Below are positions 16,492 to 24,099 of a DNA stretch of 64,000 bases, in pieces. Position 1 is the stretch's first letter. Every line of letters begins with the position of its first letter. The notes under the pieces are model-generated. The model saw only the letters and a list, made by a program, of their open reading frames with translations. It was not told where the DNA came from and ran no database searches. Position numbers and translations under genes: made by a program. The DNA comes from Taibaiella sp965229095 (GTDB taxonomy: Bacteria; Bacteroidota; Bacteroidia; Chitinophagales; Chitinophagaceae): contig OZ245855.1 of NCBI GenBank assembly GCA_965229095.1, positions 5,146,001 through 5,210,000 of the forward strand, given 5' to 3'.

Positions 16492-16731
16492 TTAGATTTT
16501 GCTGTCCTCATCATTATCGGACGGGTACTTATCCGTATGCAGTACATCGGCGGCAGGTTTTGTCCTGTCGTCTTCCTGGTCGGAAGGATATTTGGTGGTT
16601 TCCGCTTCTTCCAGGTCGGAAGGGTATTTCAGCGTAGCGCCACCCTGTACATTGGTTTCTGCTGCTTTTTTGATTTGATTTTCGAGGAATTTGGCGAAGA
16701 AAGGTTGCTGAGAACCGGGTGCTTTTTTCAT
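16492..16731 (-). CDS. Microviridin-type graspetide precursor 1 (three cores)
   Basis: A 79-residue precursor, first of the cluster. Leader MKKAPGSQQ, PFFAKFLE (residues 10-17), VQGG (28-31). Three cores follow: T33-L-K-Y-P-S-D-L-E-E42 directly after GG, T45-T-K-Y-P-S-D-Q-E-D54, and T66-D-K-Y-P-S-D-N-D-E75. By analogy with microviridin, Thr pairs with Asp and Ser with the first acid (esters), and Lys with the second acid (amide). The specificity-setting residues would be Leu34, Thr46 and Asp67. It is the only precursor with three intact cores and with a core abutting the GG site. Confidence 0.92.
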   Translation of the reverse strand: MKKAPGSQQPFFAKFLENQIKKAAETNVQGGATLKYPSDLEEAETTKYPSDQEDDRTKPAADVLHTDKYPSDNDEDSKI

Positions 16732-16743
16732 ATCCGTTTTGAT

Positions 16744-16750
16744 GTTTGGT
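16744..16750 (-). promoter_or_regulatory. ACCAAAC motif before each graspetide precursor
   Basis: The minus strand reads ACCAAAC 12 bases before the ATG of precursor 1. The same 7-mer occurs before the other three precursors (plus-strand positions 16445-16451, 16192-16198 and 15873-15879), 3, 13 and 18 bases before their ATGs. It may be a translation-enhancing leader or just a relic of gene duplication. A similar AACCAAAC precedes the unrelated gene starting at 38124. Confidence 0.35.
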
Positions 16751-17131
16751 TAAGACTATATTAAGTTTTAAAGGAAATAAAGCTATAGGTCTGTACGGCA
16801 AAAAGATAGTTGCCGTAAGGTGAAGCAGGGCCGGGGTCTGCCATTTTCCTTATTAACGCTTCATAAAATCTCTGTCGAAGTTAAAGTCAATTTTCTTGAA
16901 TAAAAAAATATTTTCGCTGTCGCACCCCATATGCTTATTACTGACTGCCGAACATGTTATGGTAATTTTGTTCTTTATGTTATTGTAAATAAACGGTAAA
17001 TGTGTTAATCGTTTTTAATTGTTCCCTGTTTGCATTGAGACGCACCCTTGTGATCACTTGCTACATTTTTACCGCTACGCTGCACCCCGAGCAGCCTTTA
17101 CCCGCAACCACCGAAATGTCCCTGAAATAAT
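16751..17131. other. Divergent gene-free region between graspetide cluster and malic enzyme
   Basis: About 380 AT-rich bases with no credible gene. It should hold the promoter for the precursor operon. The best minus-strand candidates are imperfect: TAGCTTTA (16778-16785) and a TATCTTTTTG at about 16800-16809. The plus-strand promoter of malic enzyme is at the right end. Confidence 0.5.
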
Positions 17132-17139
17132 TAAATTTG
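17132..17139 (+). promoter_or_regulatory. -7 box of malic enzyme (TAAATTTG)
   Basis: Perfect TAnnTTTG match ending only 6 bases before the ATG at 17146, so transcription should begin at or next to the start codon. Confidence 0.5.
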
Positions 17140-17145
17140 CTTCTT

Positions 17146-19425
17146 ATGAATAATCGGAAAATCAATCCACAGGATGCCCTGGATTATCACAGCCAGGGGC
17201 GTCCGGGCAAAATAAAAGTAGTTCCCACCAAAAATACCAAGACACAAAGAGATCTTTCTTTAGCATATTCGCCGGGTGTGGCGGAGCCTTGCCTCGCTAT
17301 TAAAGAAAATCCGGAAGATGTGTATAAATATACGGCCAAGGGCAACCTGGTAGCCGTGATCAGTAATGGCACCGCCGTACTGGGCCTGGGAGATATAGGC
17401 CCCGAAGCCGGTAAGCCTGTGATGGAAGGTAAAGGCGTACTCTTCAAAATATTTGCCGACATCGATGTATTCGATATTGAGCTTAATGCCAAAGGGGTGG
17501 AGGAGTTCATCAGCGTGGTGAAGGCCCTGGAGCCTACTTTTGGCGGTATCAACCTTGAAGATATTAAAGCGCCCGAATGTTTCGAGATCGAAAGGCGGCT
17601 TAAAGAAGAGCTGAACATTCCCGTGATGCACGACGACCAACATGGTACGGCCATCATCTCGGCGGCTGCTTTGCTGAATGCATTGGAACTGGTCGGCAAA
17701 AAAATAGAAGAGGTAAAATTTGTGGTGAATGGCGCCGGCGCCGCAGCCATTGCCTGTGCCAAGCTGTATATCGAGTTGGGTGCAAGGAAGGAGAATATAT
17801 TGATGCTGGACAGCAAAGGGGTATTGAATACCACCCGCACCGGTTTAGATGAAATGAAGATGGAGTTCGTAAGGGAAACAACCCTTGACACGCTGGAAGA
17901 TGCGATGCATGGCGCCGATGTGTTTATCGGGCTGAGTAAAGCCGGAGTGCTGACCCAGGACATGGTACGTTCGATGGCAACGCAGCCTATCGTCTTTGCC
18001 ATGGCCAATCCCGATCCCGAAATTACCTGGGATGATGCCGTAGGGGCACGACCCGATGTGATCATGGCCACAGGTCGTTCCGATTATCCCAACCAGGTGA
18101 ATAATGTACTGGGCTTTCCTTTTATCTTCAGGGGCGCGCTGGATGTAAGATCAAGGCAGATCAACGAAGCGATGAAGCTGGCAGCCGTAAGGGCCCTGGC
18201 CGATCTTACCCGCGAACCTGTGCCCGATATGGTGAACATGGCTTATGGTGAAAAGAACCTCTCTTTCGGTCCGCAATACATTATTCCCAAACCGCTTGAT
18301 CCCCGCCTGCTTACCCGGGTAGCACCTGCGGTAGCAAAAGCAGCTATGGAAAGCGGTGTGGCCCGCCATCCTATCGAGGACTGGGATAAGTACGAGCAGG
18401 AGCTGTCGGCCCGCCTGGGACTGGACAATTACATCATACGCGTACTGAACAATAAAGCCCGTAAAGACCCGCGTCGCGTGGTGTTTGCCGAAGCTGACAA
18501 TGTAAAAGTGCTGAAGGCGGCGCAGATCGTAAAAGACGAAGGTATAGCACATCCTATCCTGCTGGGTAATGAAAAACGCATCCAGCAATTGTTGCTGGAA
18601 AACAATATAGACCTGAAAGACGTACCGGTTATCGATCCGCGCAGCGATGAGATGATGGAAAAGCGGAACCGTTTCGGAGAGTTGTTCTTTGAAAAAAGAC
18701 AGCGCCGGGGCTTCAATATCTATGAAGCTAAAAAGATCATGCGCGAACGGAATTATTTCGGTTGCATGATGGTGGAAACCGGCGAGGCCGATGCACTCAT
18801 CAGCGGTCTCACTCGTAATTATCCCGATACCATACGGCCTGCACTGGAGATCATCGGTATGGAGGAAGGCGTGAAGAAAGTAGCCGGGATGTACATCATC
18901 CTGCGCCCGCAAGGGCCGCTGTTCCTGGCCGATACCACGGTGAACCTGAATCCTACCGCCGAAGAGCTTGCCGATATTACCATGCTTACGGCCAAGGAAG
19001 TACGGCAGTTCAACCTCGAGCCGCGTATCGCCATGTTATCCTATTCCAACTTTGGCAGCAGCCATACGCCCGAAGCTGTTATGGTAAGAGATGCTTTGCA
19101 GATCGTAAAAGGGAAAGACCCGGACCTGATCGTGGACGGCGAGATACAAGCTTCTATGGCCTTTAATAAAGAAGTGCTGAAAGACAGTTATCCTTTTTCA
19201 CCGCTGATCGACGGCGAAGTCAATACCCTGATCTTCCCCAACCTTTCGGCAGGTAATATTGCCTATAACCTGCTGATGGAAGTAGGCGGCTTTGAAGTAA
19301 TAGGCCCTGTATTGCTGGGGCTCAAAAAGCCGGTGCATATTCTTCAACTGGGCAGCAGCGTGCGGCAGATATGCAGTATGGTGGCTATGGCCGTGATGGA
19401 TGCGCAGGTAAAATGTTCCCAATAG
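17146..19425 (+). CDS. maeB: NADP-dependent malic enzyme with phosphotransacetylase-like C-terminal domain
   Basis: A 759-residue MaeB-type enzyme that oxidatively decarboxylates malate to pyruvate, giving NADPH. Residues about 1-430 are the malic enzyme part: SLAYSPGVAEPC, then VISNGTAVLGLGDIGPEAGKPVMEGK, the metal-ligand region DDQHGTAII, and a nucleotide-binding VNGAGAAAIACAKL. Residues about 430-759 are a phosphate acetyltransferase-like domain, usually regulatory in this family. The ATG at 17146 is used; a TTG three codons upstream overlaps the promoter box. Followed by a hairpin and then the RDD gene. Confidence 0.93.
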   Translation: MNNRKINPQDALDYHSQGRPGKIKVVPTKNTKTQRDLSLAYSPGVAEPCLAIKENPEDVYKYTAKGNLVAVISNGTAVLGLGDIGPEAGKPVMEGKGVLFKIFADIDVFDIELNAKGVEEFISVVKALEPTFGGINLEDIKAPECFEIERRLKEELNIPVMHDDQHGTAIISAAALLNALELVGKKIEEVKFVVNGAGAAAIACAKLYIELGARKENILMLDSKGVLNTTRTGLDEMKMEFVRETTLDTLEDAMHGADVFIGLSKAGVLTQDMVRSMATQPIVFAMANPDPEITWDDAVGARPDVIMATGRSDYPNQVNNVLGFPFIFRGALDVRSRQINEAMKLAAVRALADLTREPVPDMVNMAYGEKNLSFGPQYIIPKPLDPRLLTRVAPAVAKAAMESGVARHPIEDWDKYEQELSARLGLDNYIIRVLNNKARKDPRRVVFAEADNVKVLKAAQIVKDEGIAHPILLGNEKRIQQLLLENNIDLKDVPVIDPRSDEMMEKRNRFGELFFEKRQRRGFNIYEAKKIMRERNYFGCMMVETGEADALISGLTRNYPDTIRPALEIIGMEEGVKKVAGMYIILRPQGPLFLADTTVNLNPTAEELADITMLTAKEVRQFNLEPRIAMLSYSNFGSSHTPEAVMVRDALQIVKGKDPDLIVDGEIQASMAFNKEVLKDSYPFSPLIDGEVNTLIFPNLSAGNIAYNLLMEVGGFEVIGPVLLGLKKPVHILQLGSSVRQICSMVAMAVMDAQVKCSQ

Positions 19426-19433
19426 TTTTTGCA

Positions 19434-19463
19434 GCAGGATACCGGTTTGCCCCGGTATCCTGC
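19434..19463 (+). terminator. Hairpin after malic enzyme
   Basis: 12-bp perfect stem GCAGGATACCGG (19434-19445) / CCGGTATCCTGC (19452-19463), 6-base loop, then an AU-rich but not U-only tail. It may be a partial terminator or attenuator before the RDD gene. Confidence 0.6.
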
Positions 19464-19488
19464 AATACTATTATTCCCTTGTAGCGCT

Positions 19489-20301
19489 ATGCCTTTATTT
19501 ACAGTTACGACGCCTTTTAATATCGACCTGGAATTCTCCCTGGCCGCTTTTCATAAGCGTATGTTTGCCTGGCTTATCGATCTGCTGGTGATCTTCATCT
19601 ATTGTTACGTGATGCTGTTCTTTATATACAGCAATGTGATCGATGGGTTCGATCTCCGGCAACAAGCAGAGGATAAGCTCTCCACGATCCTGACCTTGTT
19701 TACCGTAGCCATACCGGTAATGCTGTATCATTTGATCTTCGAAGTGCTGACAGGTGGCCGGAGCCCTGGTAAAATGTTTATGGGTATTAAAGTTATGAAC
19801 AAGGAAGGTGCTTCGGCAAGCCTTTCCCAGTTAATGCTGCGCTGGATACTCTGTATTCCCAACTACTTCCTGATCGTTATTGTCTGGGCCTATAACCCTG
19901 CCTTTTTGTTGGGCATAGCCATGGTTTTGGGTATAGCTGCCCTGCCCGATATCATCAGCATTGCCGTATCGGCCAAGTCGCAAAGGCTGGGAGACCTGGC
20001 GGCAGGTACAGTGGTTGTGGATACCCGTTACCGTATGGATATACAGGAAACTATTTATATGGAAGTAGAAGCTTCCGGCTATACCCCGTTATATCCGCAG
20101 GTGCTCAAGCTTACCGACCGTGATATTAATGGTATCCGCAACCTGCTGACCGGGAAAATGAATAAGGATTCCGAAAACTATATGTACCGCGTGGCCTATC
20201 GTATCGAAGAAGTGCTGCAGATCAAAATGAACGGGGAACCGTTGTTTTTCCTGCAAACCTTACTGAAAGATTATAACTACCTTACCCAGAACAAGGGTTG
20301 A
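19489..20301 (+). CDS. RDD family membrane protein
   Basis: A 270-residue inner-membrane protein. The RDD domain begins near residue 18 (FHKRMFAWLIDLLVIFIYCYVML), with the Arg-Asp residues that name the family. A GRSPGKMFMGIKVMN loop and further membrane segments follow, then a soluble C-terminal part of about 80 residues. The function of the family is poorly known; transport is often suggested. ATG 19489 (MPLFTVTTPF) is chosen because the upstream extension passes through the hairpin. It lies 38 bases before the AcpH-like gene. Confidence 0.85.
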   Translation: MPLFTVTTPFNIDLEFSLAAFHKRMFAWLIDLLVIFIYCYVMLFFIYSNVIDGFDLRQQAEDKLSTILTLFTVAIPVMLYHLIFEVLTGGRSPGKMFMGIKVMNKEGASASLSQLMLRWILCIPNYFLIVIVWAYNPAFLLGIAMVLGIAALPDIISIAVSAKSQRLGDLAAGTVVVDTRYRMDIQETIYMEVEASGYTPLYPQVLKLTDRDINGIRNLLTGKMNKDSENYMYRVAYRIEEVLQIKMNGEPLFFLQTLLKDYNYLTQNKG

Positions 20302-20339
20302 CCTTAACCCGGTATTGTCTCATCTTATAACTCCTGATC

Positions 20340-20942
20340 TTGAATTACCTCGGACACGCATTGTTATCTTTTGGAAAACCCGAAATACTGGCCGGTAATA
20401 TGATCGGCGATTATGTGAAGGGCATGAAACAGTTGGAAGCGTTTCCAGTAGGAATACAACAGGGGCTCCTGCTGCACCGTAAGATCGATGCTTTTGCTGA
20501 TGTACATCCGGCAACGCTCCGGGCCAAAAACCTGTTCCGGGCCGATTACCGCTTGTATGCCGGCGCCTTTGTCGATAGCCTTTACGATCATTTCCTGGCC
20601 AACGATCCGCACTATTTCCCGAAAGAAAAAGACCTGTTTGATTTTGCTGCCGGAGTATATACTACGCTTCAACAGTTCAAAGACCAGTTTCCTGAACCAT
20701 TCCAGCGTATGTTGCCTCATATGATAAAGGATAATTGGCTGTACAATTACCGTACCCTGAGAGGTATGCAGAACTCTTTCCGGGGATTGGTGCACCGGGC
20801 TAAGTATATCGACAGCAGCGATAAGGCTTACGAAATACTGGTAGGCCACTATTATGAGCTTAACCAGTACTATTTTGACTTTATGGATGATATCGCTTCA
20901 TATGTCAAAAATGAGTTAAACCAAATATTCCCGGACCGATAG
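20340..20942 (+). CDS. ACP phosphodiesterase-like protein (AcpH/DUF479 family), TTG start
   Basis: A 200-residue protein of the AcpH family. Characterised members remove the 4'-phosphopantetheine group from acyl carrier protein. Marks: N-terminal MNYLGHALLS, GNMIGDYVKG, LHRKIDAFADVHP (metal ligands His/Asp), and a C-terminal helix bundle. The start codon must be TTG at 20340: the family's MNxLaH N-terminus begins exactly there and no ATG is nearby. Probably co-transcribed with the RDD gene. Confidence 0.82.
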   Translation: MNYLGHALLSFGKPEILAGNMIGDYVKGMKQLEAFPVGIQQGLLLHRKIDAFADVHPATLRAKNLFRADYRLYAGAFVDSLYDHFLANDPHYFPKEKDLFDFAAGVYTTLQQFKDQFPEPFQRMLPHMIKDNWLYNYRTLRGMQNSFRGLVHRAKYIDSSDKAYEILVGHYYELNQYYFDFMDDIASYVKNELNQIFPDR

Positions 20943-20946
20943 CGCT

Positions 20947-20954
20947 TAACTTTG
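20947..20954 (+). promoter_or_regulatory. -7 box TAACTTTG before the serine hydrolase
   Basis: Perfect TAnnTTTG match, 46 bases before the ATG at 21001, just after the upstream stop. Confidence 0.5.
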
Positions 20955-21000
20955 CCGCAACGGCGATATTTTTACAAGTTATTTTTTGTCAGTAACAGTC

Positions 21001-22227
21001 ATGATAAGATCTTTTTATAAGTTACCTTTCTTTCTTTTTTCCTTTTGCTTTTTCTTCGTTGCCTGTCAGACTGTTTCGGAACAGAATGCGCAAGCGAGCC
21101 CACTGCTCAGTCCTCCCGATCATACCTTTTCTACCGTTAAGCTCGGCTTTGCCGATACCTCTTCGGCCGAAGGGCAGGACCTGATCAGGAAACTGGATTC
21201 TTTTTACAAGCGGGAAACAGGTGCGGGCTTCAACGGAAGCGTGCTGGTAGGTTATAAGGGTAAGATCCTCTATGAACGCTATTTTGGTTATTGTAATAAA
21301 GCCAACGGTACGGTGCTTTGCGCACAAAATCCCAGCCAGCTGGCCTCTACTTCCAAGCCTTTTACGGCTACGGCGGTACTCTGGCTACACCAAAACAAAT
21401 ACCTGAATATCGACCAGCCGGTGCAGAAATACCTAAAAGATTTTCCCTACCCGGATATTACTGTAGCCATGCTTTTGTGCCAGCGCAGCGGTTTGCCTGA
21501 CTATACGAAAATGGGTAACCGCTATTGGAAAAGCAGTGAGCCGATGTATAACGAAGACCTGCTGAAGATATTTGCACAATATAAGCCCAGCCTGAACTCC
21601 AGGCCCAATACCCGTTTTGAGTACAGCAACACGAATTTTGCCATGCTGGCCCGCATCATTGAGGAAGTGGCCAAGATGCCTTACAAGCAATTTATGAAGG
21701 AGTTTATTTTTGAACCCCTGGGTATGAAGCACACCTTTGTTTATGATCCGGCCGACCGCAGCAAGTACAACGATCTCATTACCCAAAGCTACCAGTACAA
21801 CTGGTCGGTGTATAAAGAAACCAATGAAGATGGTGTGTACGGCGATAAAGGTATTTACAGCACGGTCGAAGATATGTACCGCTGGGACCAGTCGTTCTAC
21901 AACCATACCCTGCTGAACGAAAAGATGCTGCAAATGGCTTACACTGGCTATTCCAACGAAAGGGCAGGCATTAAGAACTATGGTTACGGATGGCGCATGC
22001 TCAATTTTCCCGACGGTTATAAGATCATATACCATAACGGGTGGTGGCATGGCAACAATACCGTGTTCTACCGTTTTGTCAAGGATAATTTTACCATCAT
22101 TGTGCTGGGTAATAAATACAACAGCAAGATATATGGCCACGCTAAATCCATTTATGGTATCGTAAAGAATACCAGCGAGCATGTCAATATGGAGTGGGAA
22201 GAAAGCGGCAGCCCTAAAGAGGAATAA
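21001..22227 (+). CDS. Serine hydrolase lipoprotein (beta-lactamase class C/PBP4-like)
   Basis: A 408-residue exported lipoprotein: signal ending FFFVAC with lipid-modified Cys22. The hydrolase domain has the nucleophile motif S116-T-S-K119 (QLASTSKPFTA), the Tyr motif YSNTN (Tyr208) and a late HNGWWHGN in place of the KTG box. Members include penicillin-binding proteins, D-aminopeptidases, esterases and class C beta-lactamases; the substrate cannot be told, and a peptidase or esterase role is as likely as beta-lactam hydrolysis. The start is ATG 21001 rather than an in-frame TTG at 20986. Confidence 0.88.
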   Translation: MIRSFYKLPFFLFSFCFFFVACQTVSEQNAQASPLLSPPDHTFSTVKLGFADTSSAEGQDLIRKLDSFYKRETGAGFNGSVLVGYKGKILYERYFGYCNKANGTVLCAQNPSQLASTSKPFTATAVLWLHQNKYLNIDQPVQKYLKDFPYPDITVAMLLCQRSGLPDYTKMGNRYWKSSEPMYNEDLLKIFAQYKPSLNSRPNTRFEYSNTNFAMLARIIEEVAKMPYKQFMKEFIFEPLGMKHTFVYDPADRSKYNDLITQSYQYNWSVYKETNEDGVYGDKGIYSTVEDMYRWDQSFYNHTLLNEKMLQMAYTGYSNERAGIKNYGYGWRMLNFPDGYKIIYHNGWWHGNNTVFYRFVKDNFTIIVLGNKYNSKIYGHAKSIYGIVKNTSEHVNMEWEESGSPKEE

Positions 22228-22319
22228 TTTGCCCTTTGCCCGTTTTTTTGCAACAGCCTTGAACCAGATGTTTCCCGGATTGTATTATCTTGTCTGTCTT
22301 AAACCAACAAGTATTACAC

Positions 22320-23414
22320 ATGAGAAGTGTTTTCCCCCTGTTGTTAAGTCTTTTCTTGTTTGCCAAAAGTTATGGACAGCATTTAAAGCCGGGCTTTGAT
22401 AAAGCCGAATACCTGGACCTCCTGAAGCTATGCGCCCGTCATGGCGATTCGAATTATGTAAAAAAAATTCCTAAGCCAGAACATGCTTCCTTTGTCTACC
22501 GCTCGCCGGTTATGGGACTGGAAAACCGTTGGGACCTTTGGATGAGGGATGATCATGTGGTCATTCTCAGTATCCGGGGGACCACTTCAAGTATGGTAAG
22601 CTGGCTGGCTAATCTGTATGCCGCTATGGTACCGGCTAACGGAGAACTTCAATTGACCAGTACCGAAAAATTCCGTTACAACCTTGCCGACAATCCCAGG
22701 GCGGCCGTGCATATAGGCTGGCTGGTCGCGACTGCTTACCTTTCCAAAGACATTTTACCTAAGCTGGATTCCCTGTACAAAGCGGGCGTGCGGGAAGTGA
22801 TCGTGATGGGACATAGCCAGGGAGGCGCTATCGCTTACCTGCTCACGGCTTACCTGTACCAGTTGCAAAAACATCATCAGTTACCTGCCGATATCCGCTT
22901 CAAAACCTATTGCAGCGCGGCGCCCAAGCCGGGCAATCTTTTCTTTGCCTACGATTACGAAGCCATGACGCAAGGAGGCTGGGCCTGTAACGTAGTGAAT
23001 TCGGCCGATTGGGTACCGGAGACACCGCTTTCGGTGCAGACGCTCAAAGATTTTAATAAGACCAACCTTTTTGCCATTACCCCGGGCCTGATCAAAAAGC
23101 AGAAATGGCCGATGCGATGGGGGATACGCTATGCGTACAACAGGCTCAACAATCCGTCGAAGCGCCTGCAACGACGTTATGAAAAATACCTGGGTGGAAT
23201 GGTATCCAAGCAAGTCGTCAAACATCTTAAGGACTTTCAGCCGCCAGCTTATTATGCCAGCAGCGATTATGTAAGAACGGGAAATACGATCGTACTGTAT
23301 GCCGATGCCGATTACTACCAGCATTATAAGGACAGCGATCAGGACATTTTTGTGCACCACATGTTCGAGCCTTATCTTTTTCTTACCCGCAAACTGCCGG
23401 ATGATCTGCGATAA
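22320..23414 (+). CDS. Exported lipase (class 3-like, alpha/beta hydrolase)
   Basis: A 364-residue protein with signal peptide (MRSVFPLLLSLFLFAKSYG, cleavage before QH). The nucleophile elbow is G-H-S166-Q-G after VIVMG, preceded by LSIRGTTSSMVSWLANL, as in fungal-type class 3 lipases. A later NSADWVPE holds the likely catalytic Asp, and HH near the C-terminus may give the His. It probably acts on acylglycerols or other esters outside the cytoplasm. The start ATG 22320 fits the signal peptide; a longer frame from 22290 does not. Confidence 0.85.
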   Translation: MRSVFPLLLSLFLFAKSYGQHLKPGFDKAEYLDLLKLCARHGDSNYVKKIPKPEHASFVYRSPVMGLENRWDLWMRDDHVVILSIRGTTSSMVSWLANLYAAMVPANGELQLTSTEKFRYNLADNPRAAVHIGWLVATAYLSKDILPKLDSLYKAGVREVIVMGHSQGGAIAYLLTAYLYQLQKHHQLPADIRFKTYCSAAPKPGNLFFAYDYEAMTQGGWACNVVNSADWVPETPLSVQTLKDFNKTNLFAITPGLIKKQKWPMRWGIRYAYNRLNNPSKRLQRRYEKYLGGMVSKQVVKHLKDFQPPAYYASSDYVRTGNTIVLYADADYYQHYKDSDQDIFVHHMFEPYLFLTRKLPDDLR

Positions 23415-23613
23415 ACAGTAGCGTTCAGGTTTCTCTCTTGGGGACTTAAACCTAATTTGCCTACGAGGCAAGGTACAACGTTATTGTGCGGGCTTCTCTG
23501 ACACATATCATTCTATCAAGGCTATTCTCCTTTGTGCGCCTAGGTCAAAAACCTGCCGCAATCGATGTGCTGAAAGCCTTTTCCCTTATTTTTTTAAAAA
23601 AGTTCAAAAAAAT

Positions 23614-23660
23614 TTTGCCATTACGAAAAGTGTCGTACATTTGCTACGAATATATTCGTA
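23614..23660 (+). promoter_or_regulatory. blaI-type promoter with two operator dyads
   Basis: TTTG (23614-23617), an 18-base gap and TACATTTG (23636-23643) make one of the best promoters in the window. A perfect 16-bp palindrome TACGAATATATTCGTA (23645-23660) lies just downstream, covering the start site. A weaker dyad TACGA...TCGTA (23622-23637) lies between the promoter boxes. This arrangement suits autorepression by the BlaI-type protein encoded next. Confidence 0.7.
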
Positions 23661-23672
23661 ATTGAAATTGTG

Positions 23673-24041
23673 ATGAAAAACATAAAGCCTACCGAGAGCG
23701 AAATGGAGATACTGAATGTGATCTGGGACAAAGGTCAGGCCACAGTACGTGAAGTGCACGACGTGCTGGAGGCCCAGAAGCAGTCGGGCTACACCACTAC
23801 ATTAAAACTGATGCAGATCATGTTTGAAAAAGGTTTGCTTGAACGTGAAGCAACCGGGAAATCGCATGTGTACAAGGCGGTGATCAAACGGGAAGAAGCA
23901 CAGGGTCAGATGCTGCAGCGTATGATCGATAATGTATTCAGCGGCTCGGCCTCGCAATTGGTCATGCAGGCTTTAGGTCATCACAAATCCAGCCCCGAAG
24001 AGCTGGAAGAAATAAGGAATTACCTGAAAACACTGGAATAA
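23673..24041 (+). CDS. BlaI/MecI-family repressor
   Basis: A 122-residue winged-helix repressor. It starts KPTESEMEILNVIWDKGQATVREVHDVL, with the recognition helix region SGYTTTLKLMQIMFEKGLLERE, typical of the penicillinase-repressor family. The C-terminal dimerisation helices end ELEEIRNYLKTLE. In the family, the linked M56 peptidase (next gene, 58 bases away) cleaves or triggers cleavage of the repressor. A GTG codon just before the ATG is a less likely start. The palindrome upstream is probably its own binding site. Confidence 0.92.
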   Translation: MKNIKPTESEMEILNVIWDKGQATVREVHDVLEAQKQSGYTTTLKLMQIMFEKGLLEREATGKSHVYKAVIKREEAQGQMLQRMIDNVFSGSASQLVMQALGHHKSSPEELEEIRNYLKTLE

Positions 24042-24099
24042 CGTGGTATTACTCCTGGTCTGAACCTGAAAATTCATAACCTCATCTATAAGTTAAGTC

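Noticed and set aside
15603..16731. Repeated KYPSD-coding segments considered as CRISPR or simple DNA repeats
   Set aside because: The repetition is in protein cores within four separate genes with leaders, not equal-length DNA repeats with spacers.
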